Part shown: positions 33,853-41,932 of the stretch, piece by piece
Layout: each line of letters opens with the position of its first letter
Position numbering within the stretch: the stretch's first letter is position 1
DNA from: an uncultured Campylobacter sp.
GTDB lineage: Bacteria; Campylobacterota; Campylobacteria; Campylobacterales; Campylobacteraceae
DNA: 64,000 bases
Direction of reading: 5' to 3'
Assembly: GCF_947255105.1 (NCBI RefSeq)
Contig: NZ_CAMYFP010000007.1
Coordinates: 1 to 64,000, forward strand
Notes under the pieces: generated by a model
What the model was told of the DNA's origin: nothing
What the model saw: only the letters and a program-made list of their open reading frames with translations
The model's database searches: none
Position numbers and translations under genes: made by a program

Positions 33853-34691
33853 CAAAAAACCACAGTTTTGTTGTTGTAGACAAAGATTCTATCATCAAGC
33901 ACCAGGTCAATTGCGTGAGAGAGGACACTTTTTTCTACATATTTTCCAGCCTCTCTCATCTCTTCCCAACTCATCTCATGATTTATCCTAACTACATCTT
34001 GCGAGATAATCGGTCCTTCATCTAAGTTATCATTTACAAAATGCGCCGTTGCACCGATAATCTTAACGCCTCTTTGATGAGCTTGTTTGTATGGATTGGC
34101 ACCGATAAATGCAGGCAAAAAAGAGTGATGAATGTTGATAATCTTGCCATCATACTCTTTTATAAATTTAGGCGATAAAATTCTCATATATTTTGCAAGG
34201 ACGATATAATCTAGCTCATATTTGCTAAGCTCTTTTAGCACCAGCTCTTCGTGAGCCTGTCTATCTATATCTTTTGCGCTTACAAAGTGATATGGAATGC
34301 TAAATTTTTCGGCAAGTCCTTTTAGGTTGTCGTGGTTTGAGATGATACACTTTATGTTGGCATCTATCTCTTTACTATAAAACTTAATAAGTAAATCCCC
34401 AAGACAGTGCGCCTCTTTGGTTGCAAGTATGGCGATATTTTTTAGCGATTTTTTATCAAGATAGATGTAACTATCTTTTGGCAAACTATCTGCTATCGCC
34501 TCTTTTACGCCGCCTACTTCAAAGTCACTCTCTGCTTCAAAAACTGCCCTAAAGAAAAACTTGCCATACTCTCTATCGACAAATTCGTGATTGACAATTA
34601 TGTTTAAGCCAAACTCGTAAAGCACCTTTGTAATCTTATAAACAAGCCCTTTTTCATCTTCGCAACTTATCTTTAGTATAAATTTATCCAT
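33852..34691 (-). CDS. purU: Formyltetrahydrofolate deformylase
   Basis: A 279-residue enzyme releasing formate from 10-formyl-THF. An N-terminal ACT domain (residues 1-80, ISCEDEKGLVYKITKVL) precedes the formyltransferase-like domain with the catalytic block NIHHSFLPAFIGANPY, GATAHFV (His) and LDEGPIISQD (Asp). It overlaps cca by 8 nt and trmL by 1 nt. The cca-purU adjacency matches what I recall from C. jejuni. Confidence 0.95.
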   Translation of the reverse strand: MDKFILKISCEDEKGLVYKITKVLYEFGLNIIVNHEFVDREYGKFFFRAVFEAESDFEVGGVKEAIADSLPKDSYIYLDKKSLKNIAILATKEAHCLGDLLIKFYSKEIDANIKCIISNHDNLKGLAEKFSIPYHFVSAKDIDRQAHEELVLKELSKYELDYIVLAKYMRILSPKFIKEYDGKIINIHHSFLPAFIGANPYKQAHQRGVKIIGATAHFVNDNLDEGPIISQDVVRINHEMSWEEMREAGKYVEKSVLSHAIDLVLDDRIFVYNNKTVVF

Positions 34692-35805
34692 TTTTTAGTT
34701 CCTTTAAATAGTTTTCTATCTCTCTATCAACTCTTCTTTCCAACTCTTTGGCAATCTCATCTTTTACAAAGCCCTCATTTATAACAGAGGCGCTTTTTAT
34801 CCTGCTTTTAAACTTGCTCTCATAAACTCCAAGTGCCTTTGCACGCTCAATTCTCTCATCCGAGTAGCAGCCAAGCCACTCTTTAAGCGGCTTTTGAAGT
34901 GCAGTTTTGACAAGATCAAAGTCGGTTGCTTTTTGAAAAAAAGGCTCACTTAAGAGCGATTTATAGCGCTTTGAAAGACCAAGTTTTTTTAAAAAAGCCT
35001 CCATATCAAGCTTTAGAGTATTTACAAAAATATAGAGAAAAAGTCGCTCATCTTTTACAAATTTTCTTGCGTCATCTATAAATTTGGCAATATAACTGCT
35101 CTTTTTTTCATCTAAATTTATGCCAAATAAAAACTCAATAATCCCAAGCCTAAACAAAAGCATAAGTCCATGACCTTGATAAGTAGCACCAAAGAGCTTA
35201 AGCAACTCCGCTTTTATGCGCTCTTTGCTTAAATCCTCCAAACTAATGCTTCTTAAAAGGGCTATATTTTCCACCTGCAAATTAAATCTACTTGCAAACT
35301 GAACCGCCCTTAAGACTCTTAAACTATCCTCCACAAAGCTCTTCTCATCAACAACTCTTAAAATTCTATTTTTTATATCTAAAATACCACCATAAAAATC
35401 CAATATATTTTTGTTAAAGATATCAATCATAATGGCATTGATGGTAAAATCCCTACGCCTACTTGCGCTCTTTTCATCATTGCAGAGCCAAACGTCAAAA
35501 CCTCTATGTCCCTTTGAGACCTTGCTTTCACTGCGTGGAAGTGAGAGATCAAAGTTTTTATAGCGATAAACAAAAAAGCTCTTGCCAACACCTTTTGCGC
35601 CAATCTCACTCATCAACTCTTCAAATTGCGATAAGCTCAAATCATAAATTTCTATATCAATATCATCTGAGTCGATACCCAAAAAACAGTCTCTTACAAA
35701 ACCGCCGACAAAATAGGCTCGCTTTGTAAATTTGGCAATTTTATTTTTAAGATAGAGAAATTCGCTATTTTGATAGATCTTCAATTCTATTGGCAATTGT
35801 TGCAA
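34684..35805 (-). CDS. cca: CCA tRNA nucleotidyltransferase
   Basis: A 373-residue class II enzyme that builds or repairs the tRNA CCA end. KRAYFVGGFVRDCFLG with DDIDIEIYD (metal Asp pair) and RRRDFTINAI are the active-site motifs; RVLRAVQFASRFNL follows. The start is uncertain: TTG 35805 overlaps the upstream gene by 41 nt and TTG 35784 would give LKIYQNSEF. It sits between a CiaD-like gene and purU. Confidence 0.93.
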   Translation of the reverse strand: MQQLPIELKIYQNSEFLYLKNKIAKFTKRAYFVGGFVRDCFLGIDSDDIDIEIYDLSLSQFEELMSEIGAKGVGKSFFVYRYKNFDLSLPRSESKVSKGHRGFDVWLCNDEKSASRRRDFTINAIMIDIFNKNILDFYGGILDIKNRILRVVDEKSFVEDSLRVLRAVQFASRFNLQVENIALLRSISLEDLSKERIKAELLKLFGATYQGHGLMLLFRLGIIEFLFGINLDEKKSSYIAKFIDDARKFVKDERLFLYIFVNTLKLDMEAFLKKLGLSKRYKSLLSEPFFQKATDFDLVKTALQKPLKEWLGCYSDERIERAKALGVYESKFKSRIKSASVINEGFVKDEIAKELERRVDREIENYLKELKNG

Positions 35806-36067
35806 GCAAAAACTCCAAAAATTTGATATTTAACTCAAGCCTAGCCTCTATATCTTTTTTATCAAAATAGTTAAGCCCCTCAAAAAGCACCAAAAGTCTC
35901 TCATTGATGGCGGTCAAAAACTCAATCTCATCCAAATGGCTTTCATCATTTGAAACTTCGTTTTTTTCTGGCTTTAAAGATGGTGCCTCTTTTTCTAACA
36001 GTTCTTTGTCTAGCTCTTGTTTTTTGGAAAGTTCCTCCAAAAGTATCTTTGTCATCTCTTCAATCAT
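35765..36067 (-). CDS. ciaD: CiaD-like protein (short form)
   Basis: A 100-residue protein. Its C-terminal 45 residues (NERLLVLFEGLNYFDKKD then NIKFLEFLLATI) closely match, from memory, the end of C. jejuni CiaD (Cj0788), a secreted invasion effector. The gene also lies just upstream of cca and purU as in C. jejuni. The N-terminal part is acidic and low-complexity and shorter than I recall for CiaD. I start at ATG 36067, coupled to the previous stop (ATGA). Secretion or effector function is not shown here. Confidence 0.75.
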   Translation of the reverse strand: MIEEMTKILLEELSKKQELDKELLEKEAPSLKPEKNEVSNDESHLDEIEFLTAINERLLVLFEGLNYFDKKDIEARLELNIKFLEFLLATIANRIEDLSK

Positions 36068-36285
36068 AATCTTATAAGCCACTCTTTAAATTCTTTTTTA
36101 TTCTCTAAAAAAAGCAAAAGCATCTCTTTGTTGAAATTTAACCTCAACTTAGCAATATAATAGAGTTTTTTTATCTCAAAATCATCGCTATAAAGCTCTC
36201 TTAATTTAGCGTAAATTTCAAGTGCCGCTTTTATATTGCCTCTTTTTTCAAGCTCTTTTGCTATGCGTAAATTTTCACTCTTCAT
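36064..36285 (-). CDS. Small TPR-like protein
   Basis: A 73-residue protein with a TPR-like helix pair (AKELEKRGNIKAALEIYAKL followed by LYSDDFEIKKLYYIAK) and a second helical hairpin. No signal peptide or membrane helix. It overlaps leuB by 11 nt and the CiaD-like gene by 4 nt. From memory a small protein occupies the same place in C. jejuni. A protein-interaction role is plausible but unproven. Confidence 0.75.
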   Translation of the reverse strand: MKSENLRIAKELEKRGNIKAALEIYAKLRELYSDDFEIKKLYYIAKLRLNFNKEMLLLFLENKKEFKEWLIRL

Positions 36286-37348
36286 CTTCTATATAGCTAC
36301 TAATGATTGAACCAATCTCATCGGTAGAACAGATCTCTTTGGCATCGTAGTTTGATATATCCTTGGTTCTATATCCTTCTGAGAGCACCTTTTCTACAGC
36401 CCTTTCTATAGCATCAGCTGCTTGAGTTTCGCCAAATTGATGTCTTAACATCATAGCAGCACTTAAAATTGTAGCAATAGGGTTTGCAATGCCCTGTCCT
36501 GCGATATCTGGCGCACTTCCATGGATTGGCTCATAAATTCCAACCCTGCCGCCAATACTTGCACTTGGCAAAAGTCCGATAGAACCACAAATCATACTTG
36601 CCTCATCGCTCAAAATATCGCCAAATAAATTTTCAGTCAAAATTACGTCAAACTGCGATGGATTGCGGACTAACTGCATTGCAGCATTATCAACATACAT
36701 AAACTCCAAAGTAACATCTTTATACTCTTTTGCAAGCTCTTCAACAACTTCACGCCAAAGCTCACTACACTCCAAAACATTTGCTTTATCAACAAGAGTA
36801 ACCTTTTTTTCTCTTTTTTCTGCAAGCTCAAAGGCGATCTTGGCAACTCTTAAAATCTCATCTTTGCTATATCGCATTGTATTTATTGCAACATCGCTGC
36901 TCTTGCTCCTTGGCTCTCCAAAATAAAGCCCACCTGTTAGTTCCCTAACAACGATAAAATCAATCCCTTTTATAACTTCTGGCTTCATAGTAGAGGCATT
37001 TACAAGGCTATCAAAGGCAAAGGCTGGACGCAAATTTGCAAATGCTCCAAGCTCTTTTCTAAGCTTAAGTAGTCCGCTCTCTGGTCGTAAATGTCTTGGC
37101 AAAGAGTCCCATTTTTCGCCACCAATTGCGCCAAAAAGCACTGCATCGGCATTTTTAGCAGCATTTAAAGTCTCAGCTGGCAAAGGCTCTCCATAAATTT
37201 CAATAGCCTCTCCGCCCATCAAAAAATAGTCATAATTTAGCTCGAAATTAAATTTAGAAGCTGTAGCGTCAAGAACTTTTATCGCCTCATCGACAATCTC
37301 AGGACCAACTCCATCGCCCTTTATAACACAAATACTATACTTTTTCAT
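36275..37348 (-). CDS. leuB: 3-isopropylmalate dehydrogenase
   Basis: A 357-residue leucine-biosynthesis enzyme. Motifs: ICVIKGDGVGPEIVDEAI, the substrate Arg run RPESGLLKLRKELGAFANLRP (in parts), VRELTGGLYFGEPR, DNAAMQLVRNPSQFDVI, NLFGDILSDEASM and PIHGSAPDIAGQ. The ribosome site AAGGA precedes ATG. It follows leuD by 12 nt; leuA and leuC are elsewhere. Confidence 0.96.
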   Translation of the reverse strand: MKKYSICVIKGDGVGPEIVDEAIKVLDATASKFNFELNYDYFLMGGEAIEIYGEPLPAETLNAAKNADAVLFGAIGGEKWDSLPRHLRPESGLLKLRKELGAFANLRPAFAFDSLVNASTMKPEVIKGIDFIVVRELTGGLYFGEPRSKSSDVAINTMRYSKDEILRVAKIAFELAEKREKKVTLVDKANVLECSELWREVVEELAKEYKDVTLEFMYVDNAAMQLVRNPSQFDVILTENLFGDILSDEASMICGSIGLLPSASIGGRVGIYEPIHGSAPDIAGQGIANPIATILSAAMMLRHQFGETQAADAIERAVEKVLSEGYRTKDISNYDAKEICSTDEIGSIISSYIEDEE

Positions 37349-37360
37349 AAAAATTTATCC

Positions 37361-37843
37361 TTACTCTTTTATAAGTTTTTTTGCATAATTTATAAGACCG
37401 CCACTCTTTAGCAACTCCTGCATAAAAGGCGGAATTGGCTCAAATTTATACTCTTGCTTTTTGGTAATATTTTTGATAATTCCACTATCCAAATCTATCA
37501 AAAGCTCATCTTTTTCATCAATTTTATCACTCTCTTTACACTCTAGGATAAGAAGACCGGTATTGAAACTATTTCTATAAAAAATTCTAGCAAAAGACTT
37601 AGCTATCACAGCCCCAATTCCAGCGGCTTTTAGAGCTATTGGTGCATGCTCTCTACTGCTTCCACAGCCAAAATTTTCTCCTGCTACTATGATATCTCCC
37701 TCTTTTATCTTGGATGAAAAATCGCTACAAGCATCTTCCATGATATGTTTTGCAAGTATATTTGCATCGGATGTATTTAAATATCTTGCAGCTATTATGA
37801 TATCTGTATCAATATTGTCGCCAAACTTCCAAACCTTAGCCAT
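37361..37843 (-). CDS. leuD: 3-isopropylmalate dehydratase small subunit
   Basis: A 160-residue LeuD of the short (archaeal/Campylobacterota) type. VWKFGDNIDTDIIIAARYL, AGENFGCGSSREHAPIAL and FARIFYRNSFNTGLL are the swivelling-domain motifs. With LeuC (not here) it isomerises isopropylmalate. It heads the run leuD-leuB-TPR-ciaD-cca-purU-trmL-nuclease-small protein-glyS. Confidence 0.95.
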   Translation of the reverse strand: MAKVWKFGDNIDTDIIIAARYLNTSDANILAKHIMEDACSDFSSKIKEGDIIVAGENFGCGSSREHAPIALKAAGIGAVIAKSFARIFYRNSFNTGLLILECKESDKIDEKDELLIDLDSGIIKNITKKQEYKFEPIPPFMQELLKSGGLINYAKKLIKE

Positions 37844-37942
37844 AAATTTCCTCTCATAAAAACTTTAATCTTGCATTTTATCTAAAATTATATAAATTAA
37901 TAATCAAACAGAACCAAATCCAAAAAGTTTAAATTTAAATGG

Positions 37943-38307
37943 CTAAAAACCATCAAAAATCCTAATGGCCAGCATATAAATAGCTGTAGAAGCAGCAATA
38001 CTTACAAGTGGATTTTTAAATTTAAGCTCAAAGAAAAAGGCGCTAATTAGAGCTAAAAAGATAGCAACCCAAGAAAAGAGGCTCTTTTTTCCATAACTCC
38101 CAATGAGTAAAAAATAAGCACAACCATTATAAACAAGCCCATATTGTGCTGTAAAAATATCAAAATTTTGTTTTTGGTATGTTTTTTTAAAAAAATATAG
38201 GGCAAAATTCGCGTAAGATAGGTAGCAAGATCTGCTGTTATCATAGCAAGAAGCAGCATTAAATTTGAAGAGTGTGGCAAAATATCTTCACCAAGCCAAT
38301 TAAACAT
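37943..38307 (-). pseudogene. azlD: azlD-like, frameshifted branched-chain amino-acid exporter subunit
   Basis: The first frame gives 84 residues (to 38053) that match AzlD helices with TYLTRILPYIFL. At a run of six A on the coding strand (about 38085-38091) the family sequence moves to another frame and continues SLFSWVAIFLALISAFFFEL...NPLVSIAAS to a TAG at 37943. Adding one base to the run would restore a 121-residue protein of normal AzlD length. It is paired with azlC, also broken. Either a decayed gene, a slippage switch or a base-call error. Confidence 0.8.
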
Positions 38308-38955
38308 AGCCGCCCTTTCTTAAGCTAAGAAGAGTAATTAGTCCAAAAAATAGTGTCACAATCAACATATACTCTTTAGGAAGCCCAACAAGCCCAAAAA
38401 CTCCAAAAAATATCCCTAAAAAGAGTATTTTGTAGTTTTTGTTATTTTTAAAAAGCTCAATAGAAAGCACCACAAAAAGCGCTGTAAGAGTAAATTCAAT
38501 TCCACTATAATCAACATCCAAACTCTTTCCAACAACAATGCCTAAAAGCGCACCACAAATCCAATAAATATGGTTAAAAAGCGCAACCAGAAAGTAGGTT
38601 TTATCGCTATTTTTATCTCTATCCAAGCTCTTTAAAAGAGCAAACCTCTCATCAGTTAGTGCAAAAATAATATAGTGTTTAAATTTGGATTTAGGAAGTT
38701 CACCAAGTAAAGAGAGTGTATAAAAAATATGTCTGAAATTTATTATAAAACTTGCTACAAATATACTCAATAAATTTGCCCCGCCAGCTATCAAGCCAAC
38801 TAACAAAAACTGACCACTACCAGCATAGACAAAAAAACTTGAAAGTATCAAAAACCACGAGGAATGCCATAATTTACACCAAGCAACGCATAAGCCATGC
38901 CAAGCGGTATATATCCAAATAAAACTGGTAGAGTTATCTTAAAAGTATCTTTCAA
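38300..38955 (-). pseudogene. azlC: azlC-like, frameshifted branched-chain amino-acid exporter subunit
   Basis: A TTG start at 38955 (AAGG 7 nt upstream) encodes LKDTFKITLPVLFGYIPLGM, the usual AzlC N-terminus, then meets TGA at 38848-38850. The rest (WFLILSSFFVYAGSGQFLLV...) lies in another frame and runs to 38300. The break is at about 38855-38862; one missing base explains it. The restored length would be about 218 residues, normal for AzlC. AzlCD exports or imports branched-chain amino acids. The downstream azlD has its own frameshift. Confidence 0.82.
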
Positions 38956-39045
38956 TCACTCGCCTTTTTATTTTTAAATCCATCATTTTATATAAATTTA
39001 ACTTTATAAAACTTTAATAAATTTGGATTTAATTTAAAATTTCGG

Positions 39046-39051
39046 TATAAT
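39046..39051 (+). promoter_or_regulatory. -10 box of rpoD
   Basis: TATAAT, 36 nt before the rpoD ATG, preceded by A/T-rich DNA. The ribosome site is AAGGA. Confidence 0.55.
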
Positions 39052-39087
39052 GCCAGCCTACAAATCTCACAATAAGGAATTTTACAG

Positions 39088-40962
39088 ATGTCTCAATCCC
39101 AAACAACCAAAAAATCAACAAAAAATGTCGATCCATTTTTGCAGATAGAAGAGCTTTTCAAAGAGAGCGAAAACGGCTATGCAACCTATGAAAAGATAGT
39201 AAAATTTTTTAGCAAATCACCAACCGTAGCAAATGTCAAAAAAATAGAGACACTTGCTAAAAAATACAAGATAGAGATTGTCTCTTCAGCCGAGATGGCA
39301 AAGATAAAAAATAAAGCCGATGCACAACGAAAAAAAGAGGAGGCACAAAAACTTATTGAAGAGAACCTAGAAGAGGACTTTGACCTAACAAGCGAGAGCG
39401 ATTTTTTAGAGTGGTCAAGATCTGATAGTCCCGTTAGAATGTATCTTCGAGAGATGGGGCAGATTCCTTTGCTTACCAAAGAAGAAGAGGTTAGTATCAG
39501 CAAAAAAATAGAGCTTGGAGAGGATATCATCATAGATGCCTTTTGCTCTGTGCCATATCTTATAGACTTCATACTTGACTACAAAGAGCCACTTATCAAC
39601 AGAGAAAGACGTGTTAAAGAGCTTTTTAGAAACTTTGATGAAGATGAGCTTGAAGATGAAGAGATTGATGAAGATGAAGTTACTGAAGACAGTGTTCAAT
39701 CAAACAAAAAGTTAGATAAAAGAGCACAAAATGTCTTGGCTAGCTTCAAAGCACTTGAAAAAGCCAAAAAAGATTGGATGAAATATGCTGACAAAAATGC
39801 CAAAGAGCTAAGCGATGATGATCACAAAGATTCACTTTATGCAAGACTTAGTCTAACCTTTAAAAAGAAAATCCTAAAAGAAAAACTTATGGATTTAGGT
39901 CCTACAAGTAAGCTTATAAGCGAGATTGTAAAGTCTATAGAAACTACACTAAAGAGCGATGATGGATTTGAAAGGGAGCTTAAAAAACTAGAGTATAAGC
40001 TGCCGATGTTTAGTGAAGAGCTTAGAGAAAATCACAGAAAACTGCTAGAGGTCATCACAACTCTATCCAAAGAGGAGATTACAGAAAGAGTCCCTGAGGC
40101 AACGATGGTTTCAACTTATGTAGATATCAAAAAACTCTTTCAAACAAAAGAGGCTAGCAAACAGAGCTTCAACCTTGAGCCAGATATTTTAAAAAAGATT
40201 TTAGAGCAGATAAAAAGAGGTAAAAAAATCTCTGATGATGCCAAAGATAGAATGGCAAAGTCAAATTTAAGGCTAGTTGTAAGTATTGCCAAACGCTACA
40301 CAAACAGGGGGCTTCCTCTACTAGACTTGATACAAGAGGGCAACATTGGGCTTATGAAAGCGGTTGATAAATTTGAGTATAAAAAGGGTTATAAATTTTC
40401 AACCTATGCTACATGGTGGATAAGACAGGCTATCTCAAGAGCAATTGCAGATCAAGCAAGAACCATTAGGATCCCAATACATATGATAGAGACAATAAAC
40501 AAAATAAATAAAGTAAATAGAAAATATCTTCACGAAAATGGCAAAGAACCAGATGTAAATTTGATAGCACAAGAGATTGGACTTAGTGTTGATAAGGTAA
40601 AGCAAGTCATCAAAATAACCAAAGAGCCAATAAGCCTTGAAGCGCCTATAAATAGCGAAGATGATGGCAAGTATGGCGACTTTGTAGAGGATAAAAGCTC
40701 AGCATCTCCAATGGATCATATCCTAAAAGAGGATCTAAAAGAGCAGATAGACGAAGTGCTTGAGCAGTTAAATGAGCGCGAGAAAGCTGTTATTAGAATG
40801 AGATTTGGTCTGCTTGATGATGAGAGCGATCGAACTCTAGAGGAGATTGGCAAAGAGCTAAATGTAACTAGAGAGAGAGTTCGTCAAATAGAAAGCTCAG
40901 CTATCAAAAAACTAAAACATCCAAAAGTTGGTAGAAAACTTAAAAACTACATAGAGGGCTAA
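39088..40962 (+). CDS. rpoD: Primary sigma factor RpoD (sigma-70)
   Basis: A 624-residue housekeeping sigma factor. Region 1.1-like N-terminus; region 1.2 at RMYLREMGQIPLLTKEEE; an acidic non-conserved insert (FDEDELEDEEIDEDE); region 2 at NLRLVVSIAKRYTNRGLPLL and GYKFSTYATWWIRQAISRAI (-10 recognition); region 3; and region 4 with the helix-turn-helix NVTRERVRQIESSAIKKLKH (-35). It is a single gene with its own promoter and terminator-like hairpin. Confidence 0.98.
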   Translation: MSQSQTTKKSTKNVDPFLQIEELFKESENGYATYEKIVKFFSKSPTVANVKKIETLAKKYKIEIVSSAEMAKIKNKADAQRKKEEAQKLIEENLEEDFDLTSESDFLEWSRSDSPVRMYLREMGQIPLLTKEEEVSISKKIELGEDIIIDAFCSVPYLIDFILDYKEPLINRERRVKELFRNFDEDELEDEEIDEDEVTEDSVQSNKKLDKRAQNVLASFKALEKAKKDWMKYADKNAKELSDDDHKDSLYARLSLTFKKKILKEKLMDLGPTSKLISEIVKSIETTLKSDDGFERELKKLEYKLPMFSEELRENHRKLLEVITTLSKEEITERVPEATMVSTYVDIKKLFQTKEASKQSFNLEPDILKKILEQIKRGKKISDDAKDRMAKSNLRLVVSIAKRYTNRGLPLLDLIQEGNIGLMKAVDKFEYKKGYKFSTYATWWIRQAISRAIADQARTIRIPIHMIETINKINKVNRKYLHENGKEPDVNLIAQEIGLSVDKVKQVIKITKEPISLEAPINSEDDGKYGDFVEDKSSASPMDHILKEDLKEQIDEVLEQLNEREKAVIRMRFGLLDDESDRTLEEIGKELNVTRERVRQIESSAIKKLKHPKVGRKLKNYIEG

Positions 40963-40968
40963 ACCACC

Positions 40969-41003
40969 AATTTAAGGTCTAAGTAGCTTTTAGACCTTAA
41001 ATT
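40969..41003 (+). terminator. Hairpin after rpoD
   Basis: A perfect 14-bp stem (AATTTAAGGTCTAA / TTAGACCTTAAATT) with a 7-nt loop begins just after the rpoD stop. The following U-tract is poor. Confidence 0.65.
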
Positions 41004-41063
41004 TCAACTCTACAAAATATCTTATAAAAACAAAAAAAGCAACAAATTTAAAACTTTTTAGGC

Positions 41064-41069
41064 TAAAAT
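41064..41069 (+). promoter_or_regulatory. -10 box of ppk2
   Basis: TAAAAT in the 140-bp rpoD-ppk2 spacer, 33 nt before the TTG start. Confidence 0.4.
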
Positions 41070-41102
41070 ACTATCTATACAAATTTATATAAAGGAGTCA
41101 TC

Positions 41103-41906
41103 TTGTCAGAGCAAAATAAAAAGAAAGATGAGAAAAAAGCCTATAAAAAAGAGCTTAAATTTCTACAGATTGAGCTTTTAAAACTTCAAAGTTATGTAAA
41201 AAGCAAAAATGAAAAGATACTTATCATCCTTGAGGGGCGCGATGCTGCTGGAAAGGGTGGCACAATCAAGCGTATAACTCAGCACCTAAATCCACGCGGT
41301 TGTATAGTTGTCGCTCTTCCAAAACCAAGTGATGTAGAGGCAACTGAGTGGTACTTTCAAAGATATGTCAAGCATTTACCAAGCGCTGGCGAGATAGTTA
41401 TTTTTGATAGAAGTTGGTATAACCGTGCGATGGTTGAGCCTGTGATGGGCTTTTGCACAGCAAAACAGAGTGCGGATTTTCTTCAAGATGTCAATCAATT
41501 TGAAAGTCTTATCAAATCAAGCGGCATTAAGATATTTAAGTTTTTCCTCTCCATAACTAAGAAAACTCAAGAAGAGCGCTTTCAAAAACGTTATGAAAAT
41601 CCACTTAAACGCTATAAAATCTCACCGATTGATCAAAAAGCACAAGAGCTTTGGTATGAATACAACAAAGCAGAGCGCGATATGTTACTTCACACCTCAT
41701 CCATTGCCAACCCCTGGATTGTAGTTGATGCCAACAACAAACATAAAACCCATATAAATGTCATTAAAAAGATTTTGTTTGAGCTTGAGTATGATAACAA
41801 AGCAAGTAAAAAAGAGCTGACTCCATCCAATAAAGTCATTGTAAATATAGAAGATGAAATTTTAAATTTGGAGAATGAGATAGCTAAAAATGAAGAAAAA
41901 AAATAG
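41103..41906 (+). CDS. ppk2: Polyphosphate kinase 2
   Basis: A 267-residue PPK2 (class I-like) that uses polyphosphate to phosphorylate nucleotides. Walker A is GRDAAGKGGTIKRI, the lid/Walker B block is FDRSWYNRAMVEPVMGF, and the lid Arg/Lys are in EERFQKRYENPLKRYK. The start is TTG with a strong AAAGGAG ribosome site. The C-terminal 40 residues are charged and variable. It is a single gene between rpoD and a dnaK-facing terminator. Confidence 0.94.
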   Translation: MSEQNKKKDEKKAYKKELKFLQIELLKLQSYVKSKNEKILIILEGRDAAGKGGTIKRITQHLNPRGCIVVALPKPSDVEATEWYFQRYVKHLPSAGEIVIFDRSWYNRAMVEPVMGFCTAKQSADFLQDVNQFESLIKSSGIKIFKFFLSITKKTQEERFQKRYENPLKRYKISPIDQKAQELWYEYNKAERDMLLHTSSIANPWIVVDANNKHKTHINVIKKILFELEYDNKASKKELTPSNKVIVNIEDEILNLENEIAKNEEKK

Positions 41907-41928
41907 GCAAGAGAAATCTCTTGCCTTT
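41904..41928. terminator. Bidirectional terminator between ppk2 and dnaK
   Basis: AGGCAAGAGA-AA-TCTCTTGCCT is a perfect 10-bp stem. On the minus strand it is followed by ATTTTTTT, making it a strong terminator for the heat-shock operon; on the plus strand by TTT. Confidence 0.85.
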
Positions 41929-41932
41929 TGGC

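Noticed and set aside
38053..38851. Intact but short azlC and azlD genes
   Set aside because: Family sequence clearly continues in other frames on the missing sides (N-terminus of AzlC, C-terminus of AzlD), so they are better called frameshifted.
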